Shown here: piece after piece, positions 33,883 to 42,545 of the stretch
How the letters are laid out: the number at the start of each line of letters is the position of its first letter
How positions within the stretch are numbered: the first letter of the stretch is position 1
NCBI GenBank assembly: GCA_041913045.1
Contig: JAYSGB010000001.1
Span: forward strand, 124,001-188,000
Reading direction: 5' to 3'
Origin: CAMLOF01 sp041913045
GTDB taxonomy: Bacteria > Pseudomonadota > Gammaproteobacteria > Burkholderiales > Burkholderiaceae_C
Length of the DNA stretch: 64,000 bases
Translations under genes and position numbers: made by a program
Notes under the pieces: generated by a model
What the model saw: the letters and a program-made list of their open reading frames with translations, nothing else
Told to the model about the DNA's origin: nothing
The model's database searches: none

Positions 33883-35223
33883 ATGAGCAGCCCCGCCACT
33901 GCCACCTTCCCTGCTGCTGGTTTTGAAGAAAGTGCAGCCTCCCTCTCCCGGGCGGATACGCATGAGGATGTCACCCCCAGCGAGATCGCCGTAGGCGTGA
34001 TCATCGGACGGTCGTCCGAATATTTCGATTTCTTCGTTTTCGGGATCGCCTGCGTTCTTGTCTTCCCGTCGCTGCTGTTCCCTTTCCTTTCGCCCCTGGA
34101 GGGCACCCTGATGGCGTTTGCGCTCCTTGCCGTGGCCTTTGTGGTCCGGCCGGTGGGCACCGCCATTTCCATGGCCGTCCAACGGCGCTGGGGGCGGGGC
34201 ACCAAACTCACCATCGCACTGTTTGTGCTGGGGGTGTGCACGGTGGGCATGGCTTTCCTTCCCAGCTACAGAGAGGCGGGGCTCGCCGCCATCGTGACCC
34301 TGCTCATCCTGCGTGTGGGACAAGGGCTGGCCCTGGGAGGCTCATGGGACGGCTTGCCCTCGTTGCTGGCCATGTCAGCCCCCAAAGAGCGCAGGGGCTG
34401 GTACGCCATGATCGGCCAGCTGGGCGCACCCTTGGGCTTTGTGCTGGCCGCAGGGCTGTTCACGTACCTCTACAGCAGCCTGAGCGCGCAAGAGTTCCTG
34501 GACTGGGGTTGGCGTTATCCGTTCTTCGTGGCCTTTGCCGTGAACGTGGTGGCCCTTTTTGCCCGGCTGCGCCTGGTCGTGGGGCAGTCCTACACGGAAT
34601 TGCTCAAGGAACGTGAACTGCAACCCGTGCCCGTGAGCCGCGTCATGCGCGACGAGGGCAACAACGTGTTGCTGGGTGCCTTTGCCGCGCTGGCCAGCTT
34701 CGCGCTGTTCCATTTGGTCACGGTGTTCCCGCTGTCGTGGATCACGCTGTACTCAGACCAGTCTGTCACCCAGATCCTGGGTGTGCAGATCGTCGGCGCT
34801 TTCCTGGCCGCAGGCGCCATCATGGTGTCGGGCTGGCTGTCTGACCACCTCGGCCGCCGCAAGCTGCTGGGCGGCATGGCGGTGCTGATCGGCGTGTTCA
34901 GCTTCATGGCGCCCGTGCTGCTGAACACCGGCGAGGTTGGCAGCACCATGTTCCTTTTGCTGGGTTTTGTGCTGCTGGGACTGTCTTACGGCCAGGCGTC
35001 GGGCACGGTCACGGCCAATTTTTCGCCCCAGTACCGCTACACCGGCGCTGCCCTGTCGGCCGATCTGGCGTGGATCATTGGCGCGGCCTTTGCGCCTTTG
35101 GTGGCCCTGTATCTGTCTGCCCAGTTTGGGTTGTTGGCCGTGACCGTGTACCTGCTGTCGGGCGTGGCCTGCACGCTGGGTGCCTTGAGCCTGAACCGGC
35201 GCATGGAGCGGCGCGACCGCTGA
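33883..35223 (+). CDS. MFS transporter, metabolite:H+ symporter type
   Basis: This is a major facilitator permease of 446 residues with 12 helices. The opening TPSEIAVGVIIGRSSEYFDFFVFGIACVLVFPSLLFP is typical of the MHS subfamily (sugar-phosphate-independent citrate, shikimate and proline symporters), in which a conserved Asp lies in helix 1. RVGQGLALGGSWDGLPSLLA corresponds to the helix 4-5 motif and GWLSDHLGRRKLLGG to the central loop motif. AGGAG lies 9 bases upstream of the ATG. It is a single gene divergent from cyoA, ending at a strong stem-loop. The substrate is probably a small organic acid or osmolyte, but undetermined. Confidence 0.88.
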   Translation: MSSPATATFPAAGFEESAASLSRADTHEDVTPSEIAVGVIIGRSSEYFDFFVFGIACVLVFPSLLFPFLSPLEGTLMAFALLAVAFVVRPVGTAISMAVQRRWGRGTKLTIALFVLGVCTVGMAFLPSYREAGLAAIVTLLILRVGQGLALGGSWDGLPSLLAMSAPKERRGWYAMIGQLGAPLGFVLAAGLFTYLYSSLSAQEFLDWGWRYPFFVAFAVNVVALFARLRLVVGQSYTELLKERELQPVPVSRVMRDEGNNVLLGAFAALASFALFHLVTVFPLSWITLYSDQSVTQILGVQIVGAFLAAGAIMVSGWLSDHLGRRKLLGGMAVLIGVFSFMAPVLLNTGEVGSTMFLLLGFVLLGLSYGQASGTVTANFSPQYRYTGAALSADLAWIIGAAFAPLVALYLSAQFGLLAVTVYLLSGVACTLGALSLNRRMERRDR

Positions 35224-35253
35224 TGGCCCCATTCAAGACATAGTCGTTGCCGA

Positions 35254-35281
35254 AGCAGGGCGCATCAGTGTGTGCCCTGCT
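35254..35281. terminator. Stem-loop terminator between convergent MFS and MYG1-family genes
   Basis: AGCAGGGCGCA pairs with TGTGCCCTGCT across a 6-base loop, giving an 11-base-pair stem with one G-T wobble. It lies 30 bases after the MFS stop and 4 bases from the end of the opposite gene, exactly where a bidirectional terminator would sit. No T-run follows. Confidence 0.65.
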
Positions 35282-35285
35282 CGTC

Positions 35286-36269
35286 TCACTGCTCTGCTGA
35301 ATCCCCAAGGGCCAGCGCTGCCAGCCGCACCGCCCCTTCAAAGCTGCGCGCCCCTGCAATGAACAGGTTGAGGTGGCAGAACACGCTGTCGGCCACGCCC
35401 GTCACAGCGGCCAGCTCCGCGTCACGCAGGCCCGCCCAGGCGGCGGGCAGGTCCATGCGGGAATCGAAAGACCCCACTTCAACAGGCACGGTCTTGACCT
35501 GGAACTGGCTGCCGTCCGAGTCGGGGTAGATGACCAGGCGAACGTCGGGCATTTCGTCGACCACCACACGCGTCCACGGCATGCCGCCTTCTCGCAGGTG
35601 CAGCACGCGCCCGTTGAGCAAACGGGGCGACTGGCGCACGGTGTCCACGGCCAGAATCTGCCCGATCTTCTTGACGATGGCCTGATCCAGAAACTTGCGG
35701 GTGATGGCCACGGCCTCCACAAAGCGCGCGTCTTGCAACTGCGCCTTGGCCTGCACGCCCAATCCCCGCTCCTCCAGCCAGTTGGTGTTGAGCTGCGCAA
35801 TGAGCGACGACAAACCGAAGATGCCCGGTGCCACTTCGCCCTGGCCGGTGTCCACCATGTCCAGGTACTGCACCAGTGAGTGGTCGATGGAATGGACGAT
35901 GCTGGCGATGGCGTCATCGTCCAACGCAAAGCCACGGGCCTGGGCCAGCGCACGCGCATAGGCCGCACCGTGCGCCGACCAAACCAGCCCGGCACTGGCG
36001 TAGCCCACGCCCGGCTGTTCCAGGCCGTTCACCGTCTGGGCGGGGCGGGCGCCGTCAAAGCCCCGCTGGTGGTGGTCAAAGCGGCCCCGCTCGGGCACCC
36101 ATTCACCGCCCACGTCCACCGCAAAATCGGCTGCGTCAATGGCGGCCTGTTGGCGGGTGCGCAGCAGTTCGTGGCGGGGAAAAGCACCCATCAGCACCCC
36201 CACGCCGAACACGTCGTCTGCATGAAAAGTACCGTTGTGGGTGGCAATGAGGGTAGGGCGTTCGTTCAT
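35286..36269 (-). CDS. MYG1 family (UPF0160) DHH-type protein
   Basis: This 327-residue protein of the MYG1 family shares the DHH phosphoesterase-like fold. Landmarks are LIATHNGTFHADDVFGVGVL, VDVGGEWVPERGRFDHHQRGF (the DHH motif), SAGLVWSAHGAAY and IDHSLVQYLDMVDTGQG. The eukaryotic MYG1 is reported to be a 3'-5' RNA exonuclease, and bacterial function is not established. I start at MNERPTLIATH; the frame extends 12 codons upstream. It is divergent from the response regulator gene with only about 97 bases between them. Confidence 0.88.
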   Translation of the reverse strand: MNERPTLIATHNGTFHADDVFGVGVLMGAFPRHELLRTRQQAAIDAADFAVDVGGEWVPERGRFDHHQRGFDGARPAQTVNGLEQPGVGYASAGLVWSAHGAAYARALAQARGFALDDDAIASIVHSIDHSLVQYLDMVDTGQGEVAPGIFGLSSLIAQLNTNWLEERGLGVQAKAQLQDARFVEAVAITRKFLDQAIVKKIGQILAVDTVRQSPRLLNGRVLHLREGGMPWTRVVVDEMPDVRLVIYPDSDGSQFQVKTVPVEVGSFDSRMDLPAAWAGLRDAELAAVTGVADSVFCHLNLFIAGARSFEGAVRLAALALGDSAEQ

Positions 36270-36313
36270 CGGGCGATTGTAGGCAGCCATTGGGGCGCTG
36301 AACATTTCACCCA

Positions 36314-36338
36314 GCTTTCAAGCTTTCCCAAGGTTTCC
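36314..36338. promoter_or_regulatory. Triple direct repeat upstream of the two-component genes
   Basis: GCTTTCA, GCTTTCC and GGTTTCC occur in a row at 8- and 10-base steps, 29 bases before the response regulator ATG. OmpR-family regulators bind direct repeats at about one-helical-turn spacing, so this may be an autoregulatory site. No canonical box is matched. Confidence 0.35.
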
Positions 36339-36366
36339 TCTATCGCACGGGTGGGGTTGAACTGCC

Positions 36367-37053
36367 ATGATCGGCAACATGAAACTGCTGCTGGTCGAAG
36401 ACGATCTGGACCTGGTCCACGCCTTGAGCCGGGTGCTGAGCACCCAGGGCTTCGAGGTGACCTGCTGCGCAGATGGCGAAGAAGCCCTGTCGATGTTGCG
36501 CCGCGCCCGGTTCGACGCGGTGCTGCTGGACCTGAGCCTGCCGGGCATGGACGGGCTGGAGGTGCTGGAGCACCTGCGCGGCAGCGGTTCGGCGGTGCCG
36601 GTGCTGATCATGACGGCGCGCGGTGCCGTGGAGGAGCGGGTACTGGGCCTGAACACCGGTGCCGACGACTACCTGACCAAACCATTCGACGTTGACGAAC
36701 TGACGGCACGCCTGAAGGCGCTGGTGCGGCGCAGCCTGGGTATTGAGGAAATCCGCTGCGGCCTGCTTCGGGTGGACCGCGCCAGCGGGCTGGTGTACCG
36801 TGGCCCGGTGCCCATGGAGCTGCCTGCACGCGAGCTGGCGCTGCTCAAGGCGCTGATGGAACGCAACCACCAGGCAGTGGCCCGCGAACACCTGATAGAC
36901 ACCGTGTTTGGCAACGAAGCGGTGGGCCCAGACGCGATTGATGTACTGGTGCACCGCCTGCGCAAGCGCCTGGCGGGCACGGGCACCAGCCTCATCACCC
37001 TGCGCGGTGTGGGCTACTTCCTGGCCGACGAGGCCCTGGGCGAACGGCAATGA
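36367..37053 (+). CDS. OmpR-family response regulator (TctD/QseB-like)
   Basis: This 228-residue response regulator has a receiver domain (MKLLLVEDDLDLVHALSRVL, phosphoacceptor Asp55 in AVLLDLSLPGMDGLEV, Thr in LIMTARG, Lys in DYLTKPFDVDEL). A winged-helix DNA-binding domain follows (about 130-225), with LPARELALLKALMERNHQAVAREHLIDTVFG and DVLVHRLRKRLAGTGTSLITLRGVGYFL. Translation may start at this ATG or at the Met four codons later. Its stop overlaps the kinase gene start by 4 bases, and the ABC-transporter genes follow directly, so it probably controls their expression. Confidence 0.92.
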   Translation: MIGNMKLLLVEDDLDLVHALSRVLSTQGFEVTCCADGEEALSMLRRARFDAVLLDLSLPGMDGLEVLEHLRGSGSAVPVLIMTARGAVEERVLGLNTGADDYLTKPFDVDELTARLKALVRRSLGIEEIRCGLLRVDRASGLVYRGPVPMELPARELALLKALMERNHQAVAREHLIDTVFGNEAVGPDAIDVLVHRLRKRLAGTGTSLITLRGVGYFLADEALGERQ

Positions 37054-38093
37054 AGCGCCTGACCGCCTGGTGCCAAAGCCTGCAGGGCAGGCTGCTGCTG
37101 CAACTGCTGGCGCTGTTGGCCCTGGCACGGCTGCTGCTGGCCGGGCTCACCGCGTGGGGGGTGTTGCCCGTTGCAGAAGGGGCCTTGCAAGACACCGTTT
37201 ACCTGCTGACGGCAACGGCCCTGCCCTTTGCGTGGGTGCTGCGCCGCGCCATGCGCCAGGTCACGCAACTGGAGGCACCCCTGCGCCGTGCCATCCGTGA
37301 AGACCATGCGCTGCCCGTGCAAGACCACCCCACCGAACTGCGCGGCCTGGTCGAGGCCATCGACCAGTTGCTGCTGCGGCAACGCGAATCGCTGGCGCAG
37401 CAGCGCCGCTTCCTGGCCGACGCGTCGCACCAGCTGCGCACCCCCTTCGCGGTGCTGCGCACGCAGCTGCAGGGCCTCATGTCTGGCCAGCTGGACGCGC
37501 ACGACGCCCTGCCCCGCATGCTGGCCACGGTGGACCGCTCCAGCCACCTCACACGCCAGCTGCTCGCGCTGGCCAAGGTGGAGCAGTTGCAGCAGCGTGC
37601 TGAATGGCAAGCCGTGGACCTGGCCCAGGTGGCGCGCGACATTGCCATGGAATTCGCCCCGCTGCTGGCCCGCAAGCGGCTCGACTTCAACCTGCAGGCC
37701 GTGCCACTGAGCCTGCAGACCGACCCCTGGATGCTGGGCGAAATGGTGCGCAACCTGCTGTCCAACGCCATTCACCACGCGGCCAAGGGCTCGGCGCTGG
37801 GCATGGTCGTGCGAGTGCTGCCCGGCGAAGCGGAACTGATCGTCTGGGACAACGCGGGCGGCGTGGACGAGGCCGTGCGCGACAAACTCTTCAAGCCCTT
37901 TGAGTCGGCATCGGGCGGCACGGGCATTGGCCTGGGGCTGTCGATCTGCCAGCAGATCGCGCAGTCCATGGACGCCACCGTGGCGCTTTACAACCGCCTG
38001 CAAGATCAAAAGGTGATCGGCGTGGACGCCGTGGTGCGCTGGCCCCTGCCAGTGGCGGAAAGCGGCGCACCCGCGGCCAAGGACTCACCGTGA
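37050..38093 (+). CDS. Sensor histidine kinase without periplasmic domain
   Basis: This is a membrane histidine kinase of 347 residues. Two hydrophobic helices at about 13-38 and 48-66 are separated by only some ten residues, so there is almost no periplasmic sensor, unlike the related TctE and QseC (about 460 residues). The H-box is FLADASHQLRTPFAVLRTQL with His127. The N-box MVRNLLSNAIHHAAKG and G-boxes VWDNAGGVDE and GGTGIGLGLSICQQIA are intact. The gene is translationally coupled to the regulator upstream and overlaps the first ABC gene (GTGA). It probably senses through its membrane part or through the ABC transporter, which is inference. Confidence 0.9.
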   Translation: MKRLTAWCQSLQGRLLLQLLALLALARLLLAGLTAWGVLPVAEGALQDTVYLLTATALPFAWVLRRAMRQVTQLEAPLRRAIREDHALPVQDHPTELRGLVEAIDQLLLRQRESLAQQRRFLADASHQLRTPFAVLRTQLQGLMSGQLDAHDALPRMLATVDRSSHLTRQLLALAKVEQLQQRAEWQAVDLAQVARDIAMEFAPLLARKRLDFNLQAVPLSLQTDPWMLGEMVRNLLSNAIHHAAKGSALGMVVRVLPGEAELIVWDNAGGVDEAVRDKLFKPFESASGGTGIGLGLSICQQIAQSMDATVALYNRLQDQKVIGVDAVVRWPLPVAESGAPAAKDSP

Positions 38094-39154
38094 GCGCGGA
38101 GGTGGTCATGGACGGCATGGAAAAAGCATTCCCCGACGGCACCCGGGCGCTGCGCGGCATACACCTGCGCCTGCACCGGCGGCAGCTCACCACGCTGCTG
38201 GGCCCTTCGGGCTGCGGCAAGAGCACGCTGCTGCGCCTGGTGGCGGGGCTGGAACTCCCCAGCGCCGGCCGTCTGTGGCTGGACGAACTGGACATGACCA
38301 CCCTCGGGCCCGCCCAGCGCCCCGTCAGCATGGTGTTCCAGAACTACGCGCTGTTTCCGCACCTGAGCGTGTGGGACAACGTGCTCTTCGGCCTGCGCGC
38401 CAGCGGCTTGGCTCCGCAGGAGCAGAAGGCTCGCGCCCAGCAGGCGCTGGACATGGTGGGCATGGGGAGCATGGCCCGCCGCTTCAGCACGGAACTGTCG
38501 GGCGGGCAGCAGCAGCGGGTGGCCCTGGCGCGGGCACTGGCCCTGCAGCCCAAGGTGCTGCTGCTGGACGAACCCCTGTCCAACCTGGACGTGGCGCTGC
38601 GCCGCCAGATACGCGAAGACATCCGCGAACTGCAACGCAGCCACGGCTTGACCGTTCTCTACGTGACCCACGACCAGGAAGAAGCCATGGCCGTGAGCGA
38701 CCAGATCGCGCTGATGCACGAAGGGCGCATTCTTCAAGTTGGCACGCCGCGCGACATTTACGAAACACCGGCCAGCGAAACGGTGGCGTCGATGATAGGA
38801 GACGCGGCCATTTTCGATGCTCACACTGGCGCGGATGGCCACCTGTGGCTCGGCCCGCTGGACCTGGGCCCTCACCCGGGCACCCGGCACGGTCCCCTGA
38901 GGCTGGTGGTGCGCCCGCAAGCCTGGCACATGGAAGCGGCCTGCGGCGAAGGGCTGGCGGGCAAGGTCATCAGCCGTGCCTACGTGGGCCGCCAGACCGA
39001 ATACCAAGTAAGCACCACCCTGGGCATGCTGTTCATCCTGCGCTCTGGCGAGCGAACGGGCTGGTGCCCCGGCTCCCCGGTGAGCCTGTTTCTGCGCGCG
39101 CGCGACGTGAGCGTGCTGCCACCGTCCAACACCTCCATGCCCGCAGGCCCCTGA
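38090..39154 (+). CDS. ABC transporter ATP-binding protein (AfuC/FbpC-like), first copy
   Basis: This is an importer ATPase of 354 residues. Walker A is GPSGCGKST at 38-46, the Q-loop is VFQNYALFPH, the signature is LSGGQQQR at 136-143, Walker B is LLLDEP at 157-162, and the H-loop is YVTHDQEEAMAVSD. A C-terminal TOBE-type domain (about 245-340) includes RLVVRPQAWHM. It starts at a GTG overlapping the kinase stop by 4 bases. It is followed by the binding protein, fused permease and a second ATPase of the same subfamily (FbpC/AfuC/PotA-like). The two ATPases may pair or alternate. Confidence 0.92.
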   Translation: MSAEVVMDGMEKAFPDGTRALRGIHLRLHRRQLTTLLGPSGCGKSTLLRLVAGLELPSAGRLWLDELDMTTLGPAQRPVSMVFQNYALFPHLSVWDNVLFGLRASGLAPQEQKARAQQALDMVGMGSMARRFSTELSGGQQQRVALARALALQPKVLLLDEPLSNLDVALRRQIREDIRELQRSHGLTVLYVTHDQEEAMAVSDQIALMHEGRILQVGTPRDIYETPASETVASMIGDAAIFDAHTGADGHLWLGPLDLGPHPGTRHGPLRLVVRPQAWHMEAACGEGLAGKVISRAYVGRQTEYQVSTTLGMLFILRSGERTGWCPGSPVSLFLRARDVSVLPPSNTSMPAGP

Positions 39155-39214
39155 CGCCACCCTTCCCCCAACGTTTGCCCACCCAACCATTTCCATCCCA
39201 AAGAGAGAGACACC

Positions 39215-40237
39215 ATGAAAAAATCCCTGCTGCTCACCCCGCTGCTGGCCATCGCCGCCATCGCTCCTGCACATGCCCAGAACAAGGAACTCAACCTGAT
39301 CTGTTCCGCCCAGGCCGCCTGGTGCAGCATGATCGCCGTGACGTTCGAGAAAAGCCAGGGCGTCAAGGTCAACATGACGCTCAAGGGCTCTGGCGAGGCC
39401 CTGGCGCAGATCCTGGCCGAACGGGCCAACCCCAAGACGGACGTGTGGTTTGGCGGCACCGGCGACCCGCACCTGCAGGCTGCCGAGCAGAACCTCTCGC
39501 AGGAATACCGCTCGCCATCGCTGCCGCAGTTGCACGAGTGGGCGCAGAAACAGGCCGAGCAGTCGGGCTACAAGACGGTGGGCATCTACTCCGGGCCACT
39601 GGGCTTTGGCTACAACGTCGAACTGCTCAAGAAGAAGAATCTGCCCGTGCCCACGCTGTGGAGCGACCTGCTCAAGCCCGAATACAAGGGCGAGATCCAG
39701 TCGGCCAACCCGGCGTCCAGCGGCACGGCCTACACCATGATCGCCACGCTGGTGCAGCTCATGGGCGAAGACAAGGCCTTCGACTACCTGAAGAAGCTGC
39801 ACGGCAACATCGCCACCTACACCCGTTCGGGCACCGGCCCCATCAAGGCCGTGGCGCGCGGTGAAGCCACGATCTCCATCAGCTTCGTGCACGACGGCCC
39901 CGGCGAAAAGGCCCAGGGCTTCCCGCTGGAGACCGTCACACCGTCGGATGGCACGGGCGCCGAAATCGGCTCCATGTCCATCATCAAGGGTGCCCGCAAC
40001 CTGGACGCTGCCAAGAAGTTCTACGAGTGGGCGCTGACGCCTTCCGCCCAGGCGCTGGGTGCCGCCACGCTGCAGTTCCAGCTGCCGTCCAACAAGGCCA
40101 CCAAGGTGGACCCGCGCGTGCCCGACTTCCGCCGCATCAAGCTGATCGACTACGACTACGCCAAATACGGCCAAGTGGCCGAACGTCGCCGGCTGATCCA
40201 GCGCTGGGAGCGCGAGGTCAACAGCCTGCCGCGCTGA
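39215..40237 (+). CDS. ABC transporter substrate-binding protein (AfuA/FbpA-like)
   Basis: This is a periplasmic binding protein of 340 residues with a signal peptide (MKKSLLLTPLLAIAAIAPAHA) and the mature start QNKELNLICSAQAAWCSMIAVTFEKS. Segments such as MTLKGSGEALAQILAERANPKTDVWFGGTGDPHLQAAEQ, YSGPLGFGYNVELLKKKNLP and ANPASSGTAYTMIATLVQLMG are typical of the cluster annotated as iron(III)-binding. The FbpA iron-ligating tyrosine pair is not obvious near the C-terminus. Proteins of this cluster include the hexose-phosphate receptor AfuA, so organophosphate is a fair alternative to iron. AAAGAGAGA precedes the ATG. Confidence 0.9.
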   Translation: MKKSLLLTPLLAIAAIAPAHAQNKELNLICSAQAAWCSMIAVTFEKSQGVKVNMTLKGSGEALAQILAERANPKTDVWFGGTGDPHLQAAEQNLSQEYRSPSLPQLHEWAQKQAEQSGYKTVGIYSGPLGFGYNVELLKKKNLPVPTLWSDLLKPEYKGEIQSANPASSGTAYTMIATLVQLMGEDKAFDYLKKLHGNIATYTRSGTGPIKAVARGEATISISFVHDGPGEKAQGFPLETVTPSDGTGAEIGSMSIIKGARNLDAAKKFYEWALTPSAQALGAATLQFQLPSNKATKVDPRVPDFRRIKLIDYDYAKYGQVAERRRLIQRWEREVNSLPR

Positions 40238-40307
40238 ACCCTGCCCCGCCGATGGGGTGCGGCACGCGTGGCCGCCCCCTCCTTCAGCACCAACAAGAGT
40301 GATCGCC

Positions 40308-42503
40308 ATGATGCGAGTTTTGTCCCTGCGCTCCAACAGAGCGATCGGAACCTGGGTTCTGATCGGTCTGGCGGCCTATGCGCTACTGCCCTGGTACTTC
40401 CTGCAAGATGCGTCGTTGCTGTCGGCCCTGCCCCAGGTGTGGGGCGGTGAAGACTTTGGCAGCGGCCTGTTGCAGGCCACCGCCCACGACCGGCCCTGGC
40501 TGTGGAGCGGCGTGGTGGGTCTGCTGCTGGCAGGCCTGGCACTGACACTGCCTGCGGACCGCCGCCAAGGCTGGGTGTTGCTCGGCGGCGCATTGCTTGG
40601 GCTGCTCGGCTTGCTGGGCAGCGGCTTCACCATTGGCGTGCCGGGTTGGGTGTTCCCCAGTCTGGAGGCTGCCTGGGGACCGCTTGCCCACGGCCAGTAC
40701 GGCATGGGCTGGGGCGCCTTCGTGGTGCTGCTCAGCCTGGTGGTGGTGCTGGGCGCCGCGCTGGCGCGGCTGGGGTACTTCCGTTCCGACCTGTTCGTGG
40801 CCGCATCGGTGGTTGGCTGTGTGGCCTTGCTGGCGCTGTTCGTGGTGTATCCGGTGGCCCGCTCCATGGTGTCGGCCTTCCACGACGACATGGGCGTGTT
40901 CCACCCCGCCTCGCTGATCGAGCGTCTGGCCACAGAGCGCATCTGGGGCCTGGGCTGCGTGGCCGAAGGCCGCCAGTGTGGCGTGGCCTGGAACACGCTG
41001 TACCTGGCGCTGCTCACCGCCGCTGGCACCACCATCATGGGCACGCTCATGGCACTGTGGGCCGAGCGCGGCGGCACCCGCCTGAAGAAGCCGCTCAACG
41101 CGCTGGCCATGCTGCCCATCATCACGCCGCCCTTCGTGGTGGGCCTGGGGCTCATCCTCATCTTTGGGCGTGCGGGGCTCTACAACCAGTTCATGGAATG
41201 GGCCTTCGGCGTCGAGCCCTCGCGCTGGTTCTATGGCGTGTTTGGTGTGTGGCTGGCGCAGATGTTCGCGTTCACCCCCATTGCCTTCATGATCATGCGT
41301 GGCGTGGTGCAGGGCGTGAGCCCTTCGCTGGAAGAAGCCGCTCAGACGCTGCGCGCCAGCCGCTGGCGCACCTTTGCGAGCGTGACGCTGCCGCTGCTCA
41401 AGCCGGGCCTGGCCAACGCCTTCCTGGTGGGCTTCATTGAAAGCATGGCCGACTTCGGCAACCCCATCATCCTGGGCGGCCAGTACGCGGTGCTGTCCAC
41501 CGAGATCTTCTTTGCCATCGTGGGCGCCGCCATCGACCCCGGCATGGCCGCTGCCCTGGCTATGGTGCTCACGCTGTTCGCGCTGACGGTGTTCTTCGTG
41601 CAGCGCTGGGTGCTGGGCCGCTCGCAGTTCACCACCGTTACCGGCAAGGGCGACGCCAGCCTGCCCATGCCGCTGCCAAGCGGTGTGCGCTGGGTGTCCA
41701 TTGGCGTGGCCGGGCCCTGGCTGCTGTTCACCGTGACGCTGTACCTGTTCGCCTTCGCAGGGGGCTTTGTGCAGACCTGGGGGCGTGACTACACCATCAC
41801 GCTCAACCACTTCCGCGCGGCTTTTGACGTGCAGTGGAGCGAGTTCGGCCTGGTCTGGGCAGGCACGGCGTGGAATTCGCTGTTCACCACGGTGACGCTG
41901 GCGGGCATTGCCGCACCGCTGTGTGCAGCGCTGGGCCTGCTCATTGCCTGGCTGCTGGCGCGCACCGAGTTCCGGGGCAAGTCGGTGTTCGAATTCTCGG
42001 CACTGCTGACCTTCGCCATCCCCGGCACGGTGCTGGGCGTGAGCTACATCCTGGCCTTCAACGTGCCGCCGTTCGAGTTGACGGGCACCGGGCTCATCAT
42101 CGTGCTGTGCTTCGTGTTCCGCAATCTGCCGGTGGGCGTGCGGGCGGGCACCGCTGCCTTCAAGCAGTTGGACCGCTCGCTGGACGAAGCCTCCATGATG
42201 CTGCGCGCCAGCACCCTCACCACGCTGCGCCGGGTGGTGCTGCCGCTGCTCAAGCCCGCCCTCACCGCCGCGCTCATCTATGGCTTCGTGCGTTCCATGA
42301 CCACCGTCTCGGCGGTGATCTTCCTGGTGTCGGCCAAGTACGAACTGTCCACCACCTACATCATCGGCCGCGTCGGCAACGGCGACTATGGCGTCGCCCT
42401 GGCGTATTGCACGGTGCTCATCGTCCTCATGTCGCTGATCACACTGGTGGTGCAGCGCCTGGTGGGCGACCGCCAGCTGGGCCGCCGTCAAAGCCCGCAC
42501 TGA
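40308..42503 (+). CDS. ABC transporter permease, two fused permease modules (AfuB/FbpB-like)
   Basis: This is an inner-membrane permease of 731 residues in which two permease domains are joined. The first EAA loop, GVSPSLEEAAQTLRASRWRTFASVTLPLLKPG, lies near residue 338. The second, QLDRSLDEASMMLRASTLTTLRRVVLPLLKPA, lies near residue 620. Around 200 N-terminal residues form extra helices before the first module. I start at ATG 40308 rather than the upstream GTG at 40257, because the protein then begins MMRVLSLRSNRAIGTW. The fused layout is the same as in AfuB and SfuB. It pairs with the ATPases on both sides of it in the operon. Confidence 0.92.
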   Translation: MMRVLSLRSNRAIGTWVLIGLAAYALLPWYFLQDASLLSALPQVWGGEDFGSGLLQATAHDRPWLWSGVVGLLLAGLALTLPADRRQGWVLLGGALLGLLGLLGSGFTIGVPGWVFPSLEAAWGPLAHGQYGMGWGAFVVLLSLVVVLGAALARLGYFRSDLFVAASVVGCVALLALFVVYPVARSMVSAFHDDMGVFHPASLIERLATERIWGLGCVAEGRQCGVAWNTLYLALLTAAGTTIMGTLMALWAERGGTRLKKPLNALAMLPIITPPFVVGLGLILIFGRAGLYNQFMEWAFGVEPSRWFYGVFGVWLAQMFAFTPIAFMIMRGVVQGVSPSLEEAAQTLRASRWRTFASVTLPLLKPGLANAFLVGFIESMADFGNPIILGGQYAVLSTEIFFAIVGAAIDPGMAAALAMVLTLFALTVFFVQRWVLGRSQFTTVTGKGDASLPMPLPSGVRWVSIGVAGPWLLFTVTLYLFAFAGGFVQTWGRDYTITLNHFRAAFDVQWSEFGLVWAGTAWNSLFTTVTLAGIAAPLCAALGLLIAWLLARTEFRGKSVFEFSALLTFAIPGTVLGVSYILAFNVPPFELTGTGLIIVLCFVFRNLPVGVRAGTAAFKQLDRSLDEASMMLRASTLTTLRRVVLPLLKPALTAALIYGFVRSMTTVSAVIFLVSAKYELSTTYIIGRVGNGDYGVALAYCTVLIVLMSLITLVVQRLVGDRQLGRRQSPH

Positions 42504-42545
42504 ACCTGCCTCCACCCCTCACACCCTTCCCGGAGACCTTGCACC

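Noticed and set aside
39215..40237. Firm assignment of the ABC receptor as an iron(III)-binding protein
   Set aside because: The family label is common, but the paired Tyr ligands are not evident, and the operon context with a HAD phosphatase points elsewhere; left open.
38006..42515. Two minus-strand frames of over 700 codons opposite the ABC genes
   Set aside because: GC-rich codon bias leaves the antisense frame open; the ATPase, receptor and permease motifs lie on the plus strand.
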